From Nocardia vinacea (GTDB taxonomy: Bacteria; Actinomycetota; Actinomycetes; Mycobacteriales; Mycobacteriaceae), in NCBI RefSeq assembly GCF_035920345.1, contig NZ_CP109149.1, positions 9,486,001-9,550,000 of the forward strand: a DNA stretch of 64,000 nucleotides, written 5' to 3'. Positions 43,576 through 51,987 of this stretch are shown in pieces. How positions within the stretch are numbered: the stretch's first letter is position 1; each line of letters begins with the position of its first letter. A program made the translations under genes and the position numbers. The notes under the pieces were generated by a model. That model searched no databases. It was not told the DNA's origin and saw nothing but the letters and a program-made list of their open reading frames with translations.

Positions 43576-44871
43576 ATGAGCTCTGCACGACGTCGGGCGT
43601 TGAAAACAGTTACTGGAGTCAGCGGCGCGGTGAGCGTCTATGCGGCCGCGATCGATCCGCACGAATCGACGGTCGCGTCCTCGATCGAGATCGCGAAGAT
43701 CGCCGAGGCCAATAAGTTCGACGCACTGTTCGCTGCCGACCTGCTGAGCTTCGGCACGCAGGGTGCGATCGGCGCGCAGGAGCCGCTGATCTTCCTGTCC
43801 GCATTGAGTGCGGTGACCTCGCACGTCGGCTTGATCGCCACCGTGACCAGCACCTTCCACCACCCTTACAATCTCGCCCGGCTGTTCGGAACGCTCGACC
43901 ATGTGAGCAATGGCCGCGCCGCCTGGAATGTCGTCACGTCCTCGGTGGGTGAGGAGAACTACGGCGATCAGGATCTGCCGAGCCCGGAGGAGCGGTACGC
44001 GCGGGCGACCGAATCACTCGAGGTCGTCAACGCGCTGTTCGACAGCTGGGAACCGGGGGCGCTGACCCCCGACGGAATCGGCGGGGCGGTCCTCGACGCG
44101 ACCAAGGTGCGCCCGATCGAGTATGCGGGGCAATACTTCACGGTGCGGGGTCCGCTCAATATCCCGCCGTTGCCCCAGCGTCGCCCGGTCCAATTCCAGG
44201 CCGGTCAATCGGCGGGCGGTATCGAGCTCGGCGCGCGGTTCGCCGAGGTGGTCTTCACCTCGCTGCCGACGCTCGAAGATGCGGTGACCTATACCAAGAC
44301 GATTCGCGCCCGCGCGACGGAACTCGGTCGCGCACAATGCCTACCGCTGATCATGAGTTCGTTCCATGCGACTTATGGAGCGACGGAGGAGGAGGCGCGC
44401 CGGTTGGTCCGCGAGGCGGCCGAAGCGACCGACTTCGATGCGGGCCGAATCCAATTGGCGGATATGTTCGGCGGCGGTATCGATCTTTCAGAACTGCCGC
44501 TGGATCGGCCCATACCGGAAACGATACTGCCCGAACTGAATTCGGTAAACCGCCGTCGCGGGCGGGTGGAGATCTTCACCAAGCTGGCGGCATCGGGTCG
44601 CACGCTGCGTGAGCTGATCGTCGCTGCGAAGGATACCGGGCACTGGGCGGCCGCCGGGACGCCGGAACGATTGGCCGATGCTGTCGAAGAGCGTTATCGC
44701 GCAGGGGTTCTCGACGTCATTTCGCTGGGTGGGCTGGCCGATTCCCGAACTCGGGACTTTGTCACCAATGGACTGCTGCCCGAATTGCGGCGCCGGGGAA
44801 TCGTCGGAAACGACTATGTCGGTGGCACTTTCCGCGAAAACCTGGAACTTCCCCCGCTACCTGAGCGCTGA
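43576..44871 (+). CDS. LLM-class flavin monooxygenase (NtaA/SnaA/DszA type), atypical N-terminus
   Basis: The 431-aa protein matches the FMNH2-dependent NtaA/DszA group: EIAKIAEANKFDALFAADLLSFG, SHVGLIATVTSTFHHPYNLARLFGTLDHVSNGRAAWNVVTSS, ERYARATESLEVVNALFDSWE and LNIPPLPQRRPVQFQAGQSAGG. The usual opening strand and GHH-xAW motif are missing; residues 1-30 (SSARRRALKTVTGVSGAVSV) look more like a leader. The frame is closed upstream by a TGA near 43525, so no longer form is available. It probably oxidises an organosulfur or amino-carboxylate compound if still active. Confidence 0.75.
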   Translation: MSSARRRALKTVTGVSGAVSVYAAAIDPHESTVASSIEIAKIAEANKFDALFAADLLSFGTQGAIGAQEPLIFLSALSAVTSHVGLIATVTSTFHHPYNLARLFGTLDHVSNGRAAWNVVTSSVGEENYGDQDLPSPEERYARATESLEVVNALFDSWEPGALTPDGIGGAVLDATKVRPIEYAGQYFTVRGPLNIPPLPQRRPVQFQAGQSAGGIELGARFAEVVFTSLPTLEDAVTYTKTIRARATELGRAQCLPLIMSSFHATYGATEEEARRLVREAAEATDFDAGRIQLADMFGGGIDLSELPLDRPIPETILPELNSVNRRRGRVEIFTKLAASGRTLRELIVAAKDTGHWAAAGTPERLADAVEERYRAGVLDVISLGGLADSRTRDFVTNGLLPELRRRGIVGNDYVGGTFRENLELPPLPER

Positions 44872-44893
44872 ATGCACGGACTGATTTCGGCGG

Positions 44894-45631
44894 CTAGTTC
44901 GGCGTCGATGCGGAGCCGGTGGACGATGGTGCCTGCACGATCGTCAACAACGAACGCTTGCGCAGGGTGAATCCCAACGTCTCGTACAAACTGATCGCCG
45001 TCGCATTGTGCGCGACGGCGTGCAGGAACGGTGTTTCGCCGCGCGCCCGGATCCTCGCGCCGACCGCACGGGTCAGCCGGGAGGCGAAGCCGCGGCCGCG
45101 GAATTCGGCATCGGTGCACACCGCGCTGATCTCGGTCCAGCCCGGCGGGTGCAGGCGCTCACCCGCCATCGCCACCAGTCTGCCGTCCACCCGAATTCCC
45201 AGGTAAGTGCCCATTTCGATGGTCCGAGGCGCATACGGGCCGGGTTCGGTGCGGGCGATCAGCTCCAGAATCTCCGGCACATCGGCGGCGGCGAGTACCT
45301 CGAGTTCCGGATCGTGGGCAACGCGTAGTGCGGTGCCGTCCATTTGCACCGAACCGAATTCGTTCAGGACGGTCCAGCCCGCCGGCGGCAGATGGCCGTA
45401 GCCGCGCAGCGCGGTGCTGCCACCCGGTCCGAGCAGGGTGGCCAGATCGGCCCAATCCTGTTCGTCCAGTACGGGCGGATGGCCGATGAACCTGGCGACG
45501 TCCGGGTCGTAGCGGCCGATGCGGCCCACCCAGCTGGCGAAGCGGCGGTGCTCGCCGCGCAGCGATGCCCGCACCGGATCGTCGAGCGGGTGCAGTGGGG
45601 TATCGACGTCGATGGTCGACTCGGTGGTCAT
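44894..45631 (-). CDS. GNAT-family N-acetyltransferase
   Basis: The 245-aa protein has a C-terminal GNAT domain: TEISAVCTDAEFRGRGFASRLTRAVGARI is motif A (R/Q-x-x-G-x-G/A acetyl-CoA loop) and LHAVAHNATAISLYETLGFTLRKR is motif B. The N-terminal half (~1-110) is unassigned, as in FR47-like proteins. ATG 45631 has GGAGGA upstream. Substrate unknown. It is transcribed against the monooxygenase genes. Confidence 0.82.
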   Translation of the reverse strand: MTTESTIDVDTPLHPLDDPVRASLRGEHRRFASWVGRIGRYDPDVARFIGHPPVLDEQDWADLATLLGPGGSTALRGYGHLPPAGWTVLNEFGSVQMDGTALRVAHDPELEVLAAADVPEILELIARTEPGPYAPRTIEMGTYLGIRVDGRLVAMAGERLHPPGWTEISAVCTDAEFRGRGFASRLTRAVGARIRARGETPFLHAVAHNATAISLYETLGFTLRKRSLLTIVQAPSSTGSASTPN

Positions 45632-45818
45632 CGCGCACTCCTCCGCAACAGGGTCCGACCGGAGAACGTTAGCGAGGCGCACGAGTGTCGGCACCGGTTG
45701 TGCTCAGCGGAATTTCTATCCGGTGGCTGTCGTCGATTCCGCTCGTTCGCAGCGTATTTCCCCGCGCTCGAGCTGATCTCAATCGTTGACACCACCTGCG
45801 GCGGGCCAGGTCAGGGCA

Positions 45819-45854
45819 ACCCCGAATATCGCGTGGCCACGCGATATTCGGGGT
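45819..45854. repeat. 36-bp perfect palindrome
   Basis: Eighteen bases (ACCCCGAATATCGCGTGG) are followed directly by their exact reverse complement, with no spacer; the axis is between 45836 and 45837. I checked every pair. Such length is far above chance. It could be a cruciform-forming operator, a bidirectional terminator core, or the scar of an inverted duplication. Confidence 0.95.
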
Positions 45855-45875
45855 GGGCGGAGTCATACCCGCCCA
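45854..45875. repeat. Second inverted repeat beside the palindrome
   Basis: TGGGCGG (45854-45860) and CCGCCCA (45869-45875) are perfect 7-bp arms with the spacer AGTCATAC. The first base is shared with the end of the 36-bp palindrome, so the two structures abut. Confidence 0.8.
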
Positions 45876-45971
45876 GCACAGCGTCCGGCCGGAGTCGTAT
45901 ACCGCCCGACGCATCAGCGATTGCGCGCGTTGCAGGACATGACATTCGCGCATGCAGAGGAACGGGAGACG

Positions 45972-46085
45972 ATGGCACCGAAACAACTACATCTCGGCGT
46001 CGCGCTAGATGGAGCGGGCTGGCATCCGGCCGAGTGGCGGGAGCCGACGTCCCGACCCGCCGAACTGTTCAGTCCCGGATACTGA
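45972..46085 (+). pseudogene. 5' fragment of LLM flavin monooxygenase A
   Basis: The frame encodes 37 residues, APKQLHLGVALDGAGWHPAE then WREPTSRPAELFSPGY, the N-terminus of an SnaA/NtaA-type monooxygenase (GWHPAxWR motif). It stops at TGA exactly where the family continues with Trp and ~120 further residues, because the TnpB element begins there. A ribosome site and start are intact, so a short peptide could be made. Confidence 0.75.
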
Positions 46086-46275
46086 AATGTGTGCTAGTGC
46101 TCCGCCCTTTCAGAGCGGGAAGAAGGCACACACGGGATGGCCGCCAACGCCCGAGCGTGTTCTAGACCGGACGGTCCTGCGCTTCGATGTTCTGCTTCGC
46201 CACCGATAGCGGCGCGCCACTGACCGAATCTGCAAAATGCGAGCCCGACCACAAACCAACGGTATCGTGTGAGAT

Positions 46276-47475
46276 GTGCAGTTGCGGTACACCTTTCGTG
46301 TCTACCCGACACCCGGACAGCGGCAAGCGCTGTCGCGGGCATTCGGGTGTGCGCGTGTGGTGTTCAACGACGCATTACGTGCGCGGCAGGACGCGCGTGT
46401 TGCCGGTGAGCCATATGTGAGCGACGGTGACCTGTCGCGAGCATTGACCGCTGCGAAGAGGACTCCGGGGCGGGCCTGGCTGGGTGATGTGTCGGCGGTG
46501 GTGTTGCAGCAAGCGCTGGCGGACCTGAACGCCGCCTACCGCAATTTCTTCGCCTCGGTCAGTGGGAAACGCAAAGGGCGTATGGTTGCCACGCCCCGAT
46601 ATCGGTCCCGTAAAGATCATAGGCAGGCGATCCGGTTCACCGCTAATGCCCGTTTCGCGGTCACCGATGGCGGGAAGTTGCGGTTGCCGAAGATCGGTGA
46701 TCTCGCGGTGAGGTGGTCGCGGGAGCTGCCGTCGGTCCCGTCGTCGGTCACGATTATCCATGACGCTGCTGGGCGGTATTTTGCGTCGTTCGTCGTGCGG
46801 ACCGACAGCGAGCCACTGCCCGAAGTCGATACAGAGGTGGGTATCGATTTGGGGTTGACCACCTTCGCTGTGATGTCCGACGGGAGGGTGATCGAGTCTC
46901 CGAAGTTCTTGCGCCGCGCCGAACGTCGGCTCCGCAAGGCGCAGCAGGCCCTGTCGCGGAAGGAGAGAGGCAGCCAGAATAGGGCGAAGGCGCGTCTGCG
47001 GGTAGCGCGGGCGCACACGAAAGTAGCTGACACGCGCAGGAATTGGGCGCACAAACACTCCACGACGATCATCCGCGAAAACCAAGCGGTGTACGTCGAG
47101 GACTTGTGCGTCACAGGCCTGGCGCGTACCCGGTTGGCGAAGTCGATACATGACGCCGGATGGGGCATGTTTACCCGGCTGTTGGAGGAGAAAGCCGCGC
47201 GCTACGGTCGGTACTTCGCCCGGGTGGGCCGGTTCTTCCCGTCGTCTCAGCTGTGTTCGGTGTGCGGGGTGATCGATGGTCCTAAGCCGTTGTCGGTGCG
47301 AACCTGGACATGCCGGTGCGGTGCGGTTCATGACCGGGATCGCAACGCCGCGAACAATATTCTCGCCGCTGGGCAGGCGGAGAGACGAAACGCTTGTGGA
47401 GTGCGGGTAAGACCGGAACCTGTTCCGGCGCCGCGCGGTGAAGCAGGAACCCACCGACAGGCCGTGACGGTCTAG
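46276..47475 (+). CDS. tnpB: TnpB RNA-guided nuclease (OrfB family)
   Basis: The 399-aa protein has the N-terminal OrfB helix-turn-helix (YTFRVYPTPGQRQALSRAFG), the RuvC-I Asp in VGIDLGLTTFAV (D191), RuvC-II Glu in AVYVEDLCVTGL (E275), a zinc ribbon (CSVCG ~327-330, CRCG ~346-348) and the RuvC-III Asp in HDRDRNAANNI (D355). All catalytic residues are present, so the protein is likely an active omega-RNA-guided DNA nuclease. The start is GTG 46276. The C-terminal tail after ~365 overlaps the omega-RNA coding region. Confidence 0.92.
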   Translation: MQLRYTFRVYPTPGQRQALSRAFGCARVVFNDALRARQDARVAGEPYVSDGDLSRALTAAKRTPGRAWLGDVSAVVLQQALADLNAAYRNFFASVSGKRKGRMVATPRYRSRKDHRQAIRFTANARFAVTDGGKLRLPKIGDLAVRWSRELPSVPSSVTIIHDAAGRYFASFVVRTDSEPLPEVDTEVGIDLGLTTFAVMSDGRVIESPKFLRRAERRLRKAQQALSRKERGSQNRAKARLRVARAHTKVADTRRNWAHKHSTTIIRENQAVYVEDLCVTGLARTRLAKSIHDAGWGMFTRLLEEKAARYGRYFARVGRFFPSSQLCSVCGVIDGPKPLSVRTWTCRCGAVHDRDRNAANNILAAGQAERRNACGVRVRPEPVPAPRGEAGTHRQAVTV

Positions 47476-47513
47476 TAGGAATCGCCTCCGTTCACGGAGA
47501 CGAGGATGCCAAT
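47400..47513 (+). ncRNA. Candidate omega-RNA (reRNA) scaffold at the element's right end
   Basis: In IS200/IS605 elements the guide RNA is made from the 3' end of tnpB through the right end, and the guide is the host sequence immediately beyond. Here the 3' end of tnpB plus the stem TCG-CTCCG-TTCA-CGGAG-CGA (47482-47503) and the terminal GAGGATGCCAA fit that pattern. The guide would start at about 47513 (TGGACAGATCTGGTCG). The 5' boundary is a guess. Confidence 0.4.
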
Positions 47514-48471
47514 GGACAGATCTGGTCGCCGCCGCCGCGGCGGCTTCCTCGACCCGGACGACCGCTATGTGCGGGCCGAGGAAACACTGAATGCCGTTCG
47601 TGCCCTGTGGGATTCGTGGAACGCCGCCGATATCGTCGCCGACAAAGACTCCGGCCGATTCCTGGCCCGACCGGATGCCGGGGCGTTCGCCTTCCAGGGC
47701 AACCAATTCGATATCTCCGGGCGGTTCACCGTCCCGCGCAGCCCGCAGGGGCGGCCGGTGATCCTGCAGGCGGGTGTCTCACCGCAGGGCCGCGCCTTCG
47801 CGGCCGCCAATGCCGATGCCATCTTCTCCCCGTACGGCAAGCTGCCGGAGGCCGCGGACTTCTACCGCGATATCAAGGCGCGCGCGGTCGCGGCGGGACG
47901 TGCGGCCGATGACATCAAGATCCTGCCTTCGGCGAGTTTCGTGCTCGGCGATACCGAGGCCGAGGCGATCGAGAAGTTCCACGCCGTGCGCGACGAGCAG
48001 GTCACCGGCCAGACCGCGCTGATCCTGCTGGAGCAGATCTGGAACCGCGACCTGTCCGGCTACGACCCGGAGGGGCCGGTACCCGATATCGATCCGGATC
48101 CCGATGCGGCGCCGATCATCCAGGGACGTGCCTTCGTGCATCAGGACCGGTTCGCCACGGTCGAGCGCCTGCGCCAGGTGGCCGAGGCGAAGAAACTCAC
48201 CCTGCGCGAGGTCGTGATCGATCAGTTCGAACGCGGGCCCCTGGTCGGCACTCCCGCCCAGGTCGCCGAGCAGATCGATACCTTCGTCCAGAACGACGGC
48301 TCCGACGGCTTCATCCTCGGCTCGCACCTGGTGCCATGGGGCATCGATGAATTCGTCGACCAGGTGGTGCCGCTGCTGCAGGACCGCGGCGTGTTGCGCA
48401 CCGAATACACCGGGACCACGCTGCGCGACAACCTCGGTCTGCCGCATGTCCGGTCCACGGTGTCGGCCTGA
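47506..48471 (+). pseudogene. 3' fragment of LLM flavin monooxygenase B
   Basis: The frame encodes the C-terminal ~310 residues of an NtaA/DszA-type monooxygenase, from RRGGFLDPDDRYVRAEETLN through GRPVILQAGVSPQGRAFAAANADAIFS to FVDQVVPLLQDRGVLRTEYTGTTLRDNLGLP. The first ~130 residues, which form the early barrel strands, are absent. ATG codons at 47506 and 47512 come from the IS right end and could start a truncated, probably inactive product. Its subfamily seems to differ from fragment A, so the two do not rejoin into one gene. Confidence 0.75.
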
Positions 48472-48766
48472 ATTCGGTTGCTGCCCTTGGTATTGCGGGC
48501 CGAGGGCGGCACTCCGCTGTGGAAGTTCGGACAGTGGCAGCTCCATTGGGAGTGGTGTCCGCGCCGGTGTAGAAATCGCGCGCGAAGGATGCCGCAGCGG
48601 ACAGCGCCGAGGCCACGGCGCATGCGCATAGCAGCACCCGCCGCCCCGGGACGTCAGCGACGGCCGAACACAGTGGGGCTTGTGTCCTCAGAATCGGCTC
48701 GAGCGCAACGGTGTCGCTGGAAGCGTGCCAGGTTGATGATGTCCGGGTCGGTTGACCGAGGGCGAG
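48472..48766. other. Gap between monooxygenase B fragment and ROK gene
   Basis: This 295-bp stretch has no gene I can support. On the minus strand a short hydrophobic reading (RRVLLCACAVASALSAAASF) looks like part of a signal or membrane helix without a complete gene around it. No clear terminator is seen. GAGGG precedes the ROK ATG. Confidence 0.35.
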
Positions 48767-49936
48767 ATGACGGTGGTGGCTGGGGGTAGTAGTGCGGGGG
48801 CGGTCTTGCGTGCGGTGCTCGAGCAGGGGACGGCGCCGCGCAGTGAGATCGCTCGGCTGGCGGGGCTGTCGCCTGCGACGGTAACCGCGCAGGTTCGTGC
48901 GCTGCGGACGGCGGGTTTGCTGACCGAACTGCCGGAGACGGCAGGGCCGGCCGGGATGGGCCGTCCGCATTCGCCGCTGATGTTGAATGTCGCGGGCAAT
49001 GTGGTGATCGGGGTGCATATCGCCGCCGAGCACACCACGGTCGCCGTGCTGGATATTGCCGGGGCGGTGCGGCTTTCGCACCGGGTGCCGCATATCAGCC
49101 TGGATCCGGATGCGATTCTGGCCGCTGCTGCCGCCGAAGTGTGTCGCCTGCGGGGTGAATTGACCGAACGCATACTCGGTCTGGGGGTCGCGATCGGCGG
49201 CTGGGTCGACACCTCAGCCGGGGCCGTCGTCGGCCACGGCACCCTACCTTGGCGAAATGTCGCTGTGCGGCGGTATCTTTCGGACGAAACCGGCTTACCG
49301 GTGACCTTGGACAGTCACACGCGCGCCCTCGTGCACGCCGAGCAGTTATTCGGAAATGCGCGCGATGCGGCGGCGACGGTGGTGCTGTTCGCGGGCAATG
49401 TGATCGATGTGGCGTTCGCCGTGCACGGGCGGGTGCACTACGGCCCGCGTTCGGCTGCGGGCGCGATCACTCGGCTGGTCGCCGGTGAGTCCGCGGAGTC
49501 GGCGCTGGCGGATTGCGCCGATCGCGCGCTGGTGGCGCGTGCGCAGCGGGCGTCGCTGCCGGTACGCGGTTTGCGGGATCTCATCGAGGTCGCGGGCTGG
49601 GATGAGACGGCGCAGGCGCTGTTCGTGGAGCGGGCGACGGTGCTGGGTCGGGTGATCGCGGTCGTGATCGATCTGCTGGATCCGGACGCCGTGGTGATCG
49701 TCGATCCGGCCTTGGTTCGGGTGCCGGGCGTGCGCGCCACCTATCTCGATGCGGTGCGCCGGTACTCGGCGTGTGAGCGTCCCGAGGAGGTCGTCACCGG
49801 GTCGTCGTTCCTCGGACATGCACTCGAGACCGCCGCCGGCACCGTGGTGCTCCAGCAGCTGTTCACCGATCCACTCGCGGTGGTCACCGCCGCCGTGCCG
49901 GGGGAGGTGTTGCCGCCGTCGGACGCCCGACTTTGA
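48767..49936 (+). CDS. ROK-family transcriptional regulator lacking the zinc motif
   Basis: The 389-aa protein has an N-terminal winged helix (AVLRAVLEQGTAPRSEIARLAGLSPATVTAQVRALRTAGLL) and a ROK/sugar-kinase-like domain (NVVIGVHIAAEHTTVAVLDIAG, GLGVAIGGWVDTSAGAVVGHG, VTLDSHTRALVHAEQLFGNARDAATVVLF). The family's His plus CxCGxxGCxE zinc site, expected near residue 240, is missing. Sitting between two importer sets, it may control the second importer operon. ATG 48767 follows GAGGG; a TTG at 48752 is possible. Confidence 0.82.
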   Translation: MTVVAGGSSAGAVLRAVLEQGTAPRSEIARLAGLSPATVTAQVRALRTAGLLTELPETAGPAGMGRPHSPLMLNVAGNVVIGVHIAAEHTTVAVLDIAGAVRLSHRVPHISLDPDAILAAAAAEVCRLRGELTERILGLGVAIGGWVDTSAGAVVGHGTLPWRNVAVRRYLSDETGLPVTLDSHTRALVHAEQLFGNARDAAATVVLFAGNVIDVAFAVHGRVHYGPRSAAGAITRLVAGESAESALADCADRALVARAQRASLPVRGLRDLIEVAGWDETAQALFVERATVLGRVIAVVIDLLDPDAVVIVDPALVRVPGVRATYLDAVRRYSACERPEEVVTGSSFLGHALETAAGTVVLQQLFTDPLAVVTAAVPGEVLPPSDARL

Positions 49937-50101
49937 TTCGCATTTATTTTAAGTCGAACGAATGTTGCCCTACCGCAATGTCTTCCGTCAAAGTCGGTAC
50001 ATGGAAGATCACGCAAACGCGATCCGGTTCGAATGCCTCGCCTGTCGTCGTCCCTCGAATTCCCACAATGCATTCCAATACAGACGAATCAGGAGCGAGC
50101 G
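49937..50101 (+). promoter_or_regulatory. AT-rich promoter region of the second importer operon
   Basis: The 165-bp gap begins with an AT-rich tract unlike its surroundings (about 49940-49965, CATTTATTTTAAGT), flanked by TTCG and CGAA. This probably holds the promoter of the importer 2 operon. I cannot place -35/-10 hexamers with confidence. AGGAG lies 6 nt before the ATG at 50102. Confidence 0.4.
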
Positions 50102-51142
50102 ATGCGATCCGCCATATACGGATTAGGGCTCGTGGTAGCGACAGCGCTTTTCATCGGCGGCTGCGCTACCCGCGGCGGCGGGGATACCGCTCTTTCAGCT
50201 GACCTGCCGACCAGTGTGCCACCGGGCACAAAGCTCTCGATTTCGGTGAATACCACCCGTGTCGCCCTCGAGGCGTCCGGTCGGTCGAACACATTGCCGT
50301 TCACCGTTTCCGAATGGCCCGTGGTGTCCGCGGGACCGGATATCATTCAGGCCTTTCGCAGTGGCGCGCTGGATGTGGCGAGCAATGCGGGAATCCCGCC
50401 GATCCACGCCCATGCCACCGGCGTGGACGCGAAGATCGTCGGCGTCAAGGTGCGCTCCACCCCGATGTATCAGCTGGCGACCGCGCCGAATTCGGGTATC
50501 AACAGCCTCACCGACCTGCGCGGCAAGCGAATCGGCTTCTCACCCGGGCAAGCGCAGGGCGTGGTGGTGCTTCGCACGCTGCAGGCCGCGGGCATCGGGT
50601 TGAACGACGTCAAGCTGGTGGAATTGAATGGTCCGCAATTCCTGACCGCATTGCAGGGCAAACAAATCGACGTCGCACCGCTCGGGGAGCCCTCGACGAC
50701 AAAATATCTCGCCCAGTACGGTGCTCAGGGCGCACGCGCCATCGCTACTCCCGCAGTGGACGCACTGACCATCCTGTGGACGCCGACGGCGGTGCTGCAG
50801 GACGCTGCGAAACTCGCCGCCGTCACCGAATTCGTGAAAACCTGGGCGCGCGCGGATATCTGGGCCTGGGAGCATCAGGATCAATGGATCGACGCGTATT
50901 ACGTGAAGGATCAGAAGGTTTCGGCGGAGGACGGCAGGCGGATTCTGAGCACTGTCGAAAAGCCCTACTACCCATCGAATTGGGATGACGCGATCAAGTG
51001 GGAACAGGAAACCATCGACCTGGTCACCCGCTCCGGTTACTTCGGTAAGAGTTTCGACGCCGCCGAGCTGTTCGACCGGCGCTTCGAACATATCGCCAAC
51101 GAGGCGGTGCCCGCGCAGTACCGGACCAAGGAGTCGCAATGA
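50102..51142 (+). CDS. Second sulfonate-type ABC substrate-binding lipoprotein
   Basis: The 346-aa protein has a lipoprotein signal with lipobox FIGGC (about residues 17-21). The fold is SsuA-like: LSISVNTTRVALEASG, GALDVASNAGIPPIHAHATGVDAKIVGVK, INSLTDLRGKRIGFSPGQAQGVVVLRTL, and WEHQDQWIDAYYVKDQKVS. It is only distantly similar to the binding protein of importer 1, so a different ligand is likely. ATG 50102 has AGGAG 6 nt upstream. It overlaps the permease start as ATGA. Confidence 0.85.
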   Translation: MRSAIYGLGLVVATALFIGGCATRGGGDTALSADLPTSVPPGTKLSISVNTTRVALEASGRSNTLPFTVSEWPVVSAGPDIIQAFRSGALDVASNAGIPPIHAHATGVDAKIVGVKVRSTPMYQLATAPNSGINSLTDLRGKRIGFSPGQAQGVVVLRTLQAAGIGLNDVKLVELNGPQFLTALQGKQIDVAPLGEPSTTKYLAQYGAQGARAIATPAVDALTILWTPTAVLQDAAKLAAVTEFVKTWARADIWAWEHQDQWIDAYYVKDQKVSAEDGRRILSTVEKPYYPSNWDDAIKWEQETIDLVTRSGYFGKSFDAAELFDRRFEHIANEAVPAQYRTKESQ

Positions 51143-51987
51143 CCCTCGCATTACCGCGCACCGCGGTGTCGATACCGAGGGCCGATGAGGGGTTCGTGGA
51201 TCGACGTCGCCTGCGCCGACTCGGACTGCGCAAACCGGTGCCGTTCGCCCGACTGCTCGGTGTGGCCCTCGTGCTGGCCGCATGGACGGCGGGCATCCAT
51301 TTCGGTCTGCTGGACGAACGCAAACTGTCCGCGCCGTGGACCGTGCTCGAGACCGGCTGGGACCTGTTCCGCGACGGCACACTCGGCGAGAATGTCGCCG
51401 CCTCGCTGCGCCGTGCGGCCTTCGGCCTCGGCGTCGGTGTACTCGTCGGCACGGCGCTGGCGCTGCTTTCGGGCCTTTCCCGCCTGGGTGAGTCGCTGCT
51501 CGACGGCCCCCTGCAGGTCAAGCGAGCCATCCCCACCCTGGGCCTGATTCCGCTGATGATCCTGTGGCTCGGCATCGGTGAGACGTTCAAGATCGTGCTG
51601 ATCACCTTCGGTGTGCTCGTCACCATGTACCTGCAGACCCACGCCTCGCTCACCACCATCGACAAGCGATTCGTGGAACTGTCGGAGGTGCAGGGAGTTT
51701 CGCGCTGGGATTTCATCCGCCGGGTGGTCATCCCCGGCTCACTGCCCGGGTTCTTCCTCGGGCTGCGACTGTCGGTCACCGGCTCCTGGCTGGCCCTGGT
51801 CGTCGTCGAATCCGTCAATGCCACAGACGGATTGGGCAAGCTCATGAGCAGCGCCCAGAACTACGGACAGGCCGATGTCATCCTGTTCTGCCTGCTCATC
51901 TACGGCGTATTCGGACTGATCTCCGATGCCGGTATCCGTCTGCTCGAAGGCAAGGTGCTGTCATGGCGTCGCACGATCGCGACTTAG
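51139..51987 (+). CDS. Second sulfonate-type ABC permease
   Basis: The 282-aa permease has about six spans after a basic cytoplasmic N-terminus. PTLGLIPLMILWLGIGETFKIVLITFGV and DKRFVELSEVQGVSRWDFIRRVVIPGSLPGFFLGLRLSVTGSW (the EAA loop) are typical of the SsuC/TauC family. It overlaps the binding-protein gene by 4 bp and the ATPase gene by 25 bp. Confidence 0.86.
   Translation: MTLALPRTAVSIPRADEGFVDRRRLRRLGLRKPVPFARLLGVALVLAAWTAGIHFGLLDERKLSAPWTVLETGWDLFRDGTLGENVAASLRRAAFGLGVGVLVGTALALLSGLSRLGESLLDGPLQVKRAIPTLGLIPLMILWLGIGETFKIVLITFGVLVTMYLQTHASLTTIDKRFVELSEVQGVSRWDFIRRVVIPGSLPGFFLGLRLSVTGSWLALVVVESVNATDGLGKLMSSAQNYGQADVILFCLLIYGVFGLISDAGIRLLEGKVLSWRRTIAT

Larger units (their letters stand above)
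45632..45971. other. Intergenic region with large palindromes
   Basis: The 340-bp region between the divergent acetyltransferase and monooxygenase-A fragment contains no gene. TTGACA at 45786-45791 may be a -35 element, without a clear -10. The main content is the palindrome at 45819-45854 and the adjacent hairpin described separately. Confidence 0.45.
46086..47513 (+). mobile_element. IS200/IS605-type element carrying only tnpB
   Basis: The left end begins just after the monooxygenase fragment; TGTGTGC (46088-46094) pairs with GCACACA (46126-46132) around an inner CCGC/GCGG hairpin, a structure of the kind TnpA recognises. The right end has the hairpin CTCCG-TTCA-CGGAG (47486-47499) and finishes near GAGGATGCCAA (47502-47512), closely like the conserved right ends of actinobacterial TnpB elements as I recall them. 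Exact ends are estimates. No tnpA is present, so movement would need a transposase in trans. No target duplication is expected. Confidence 0.75.
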
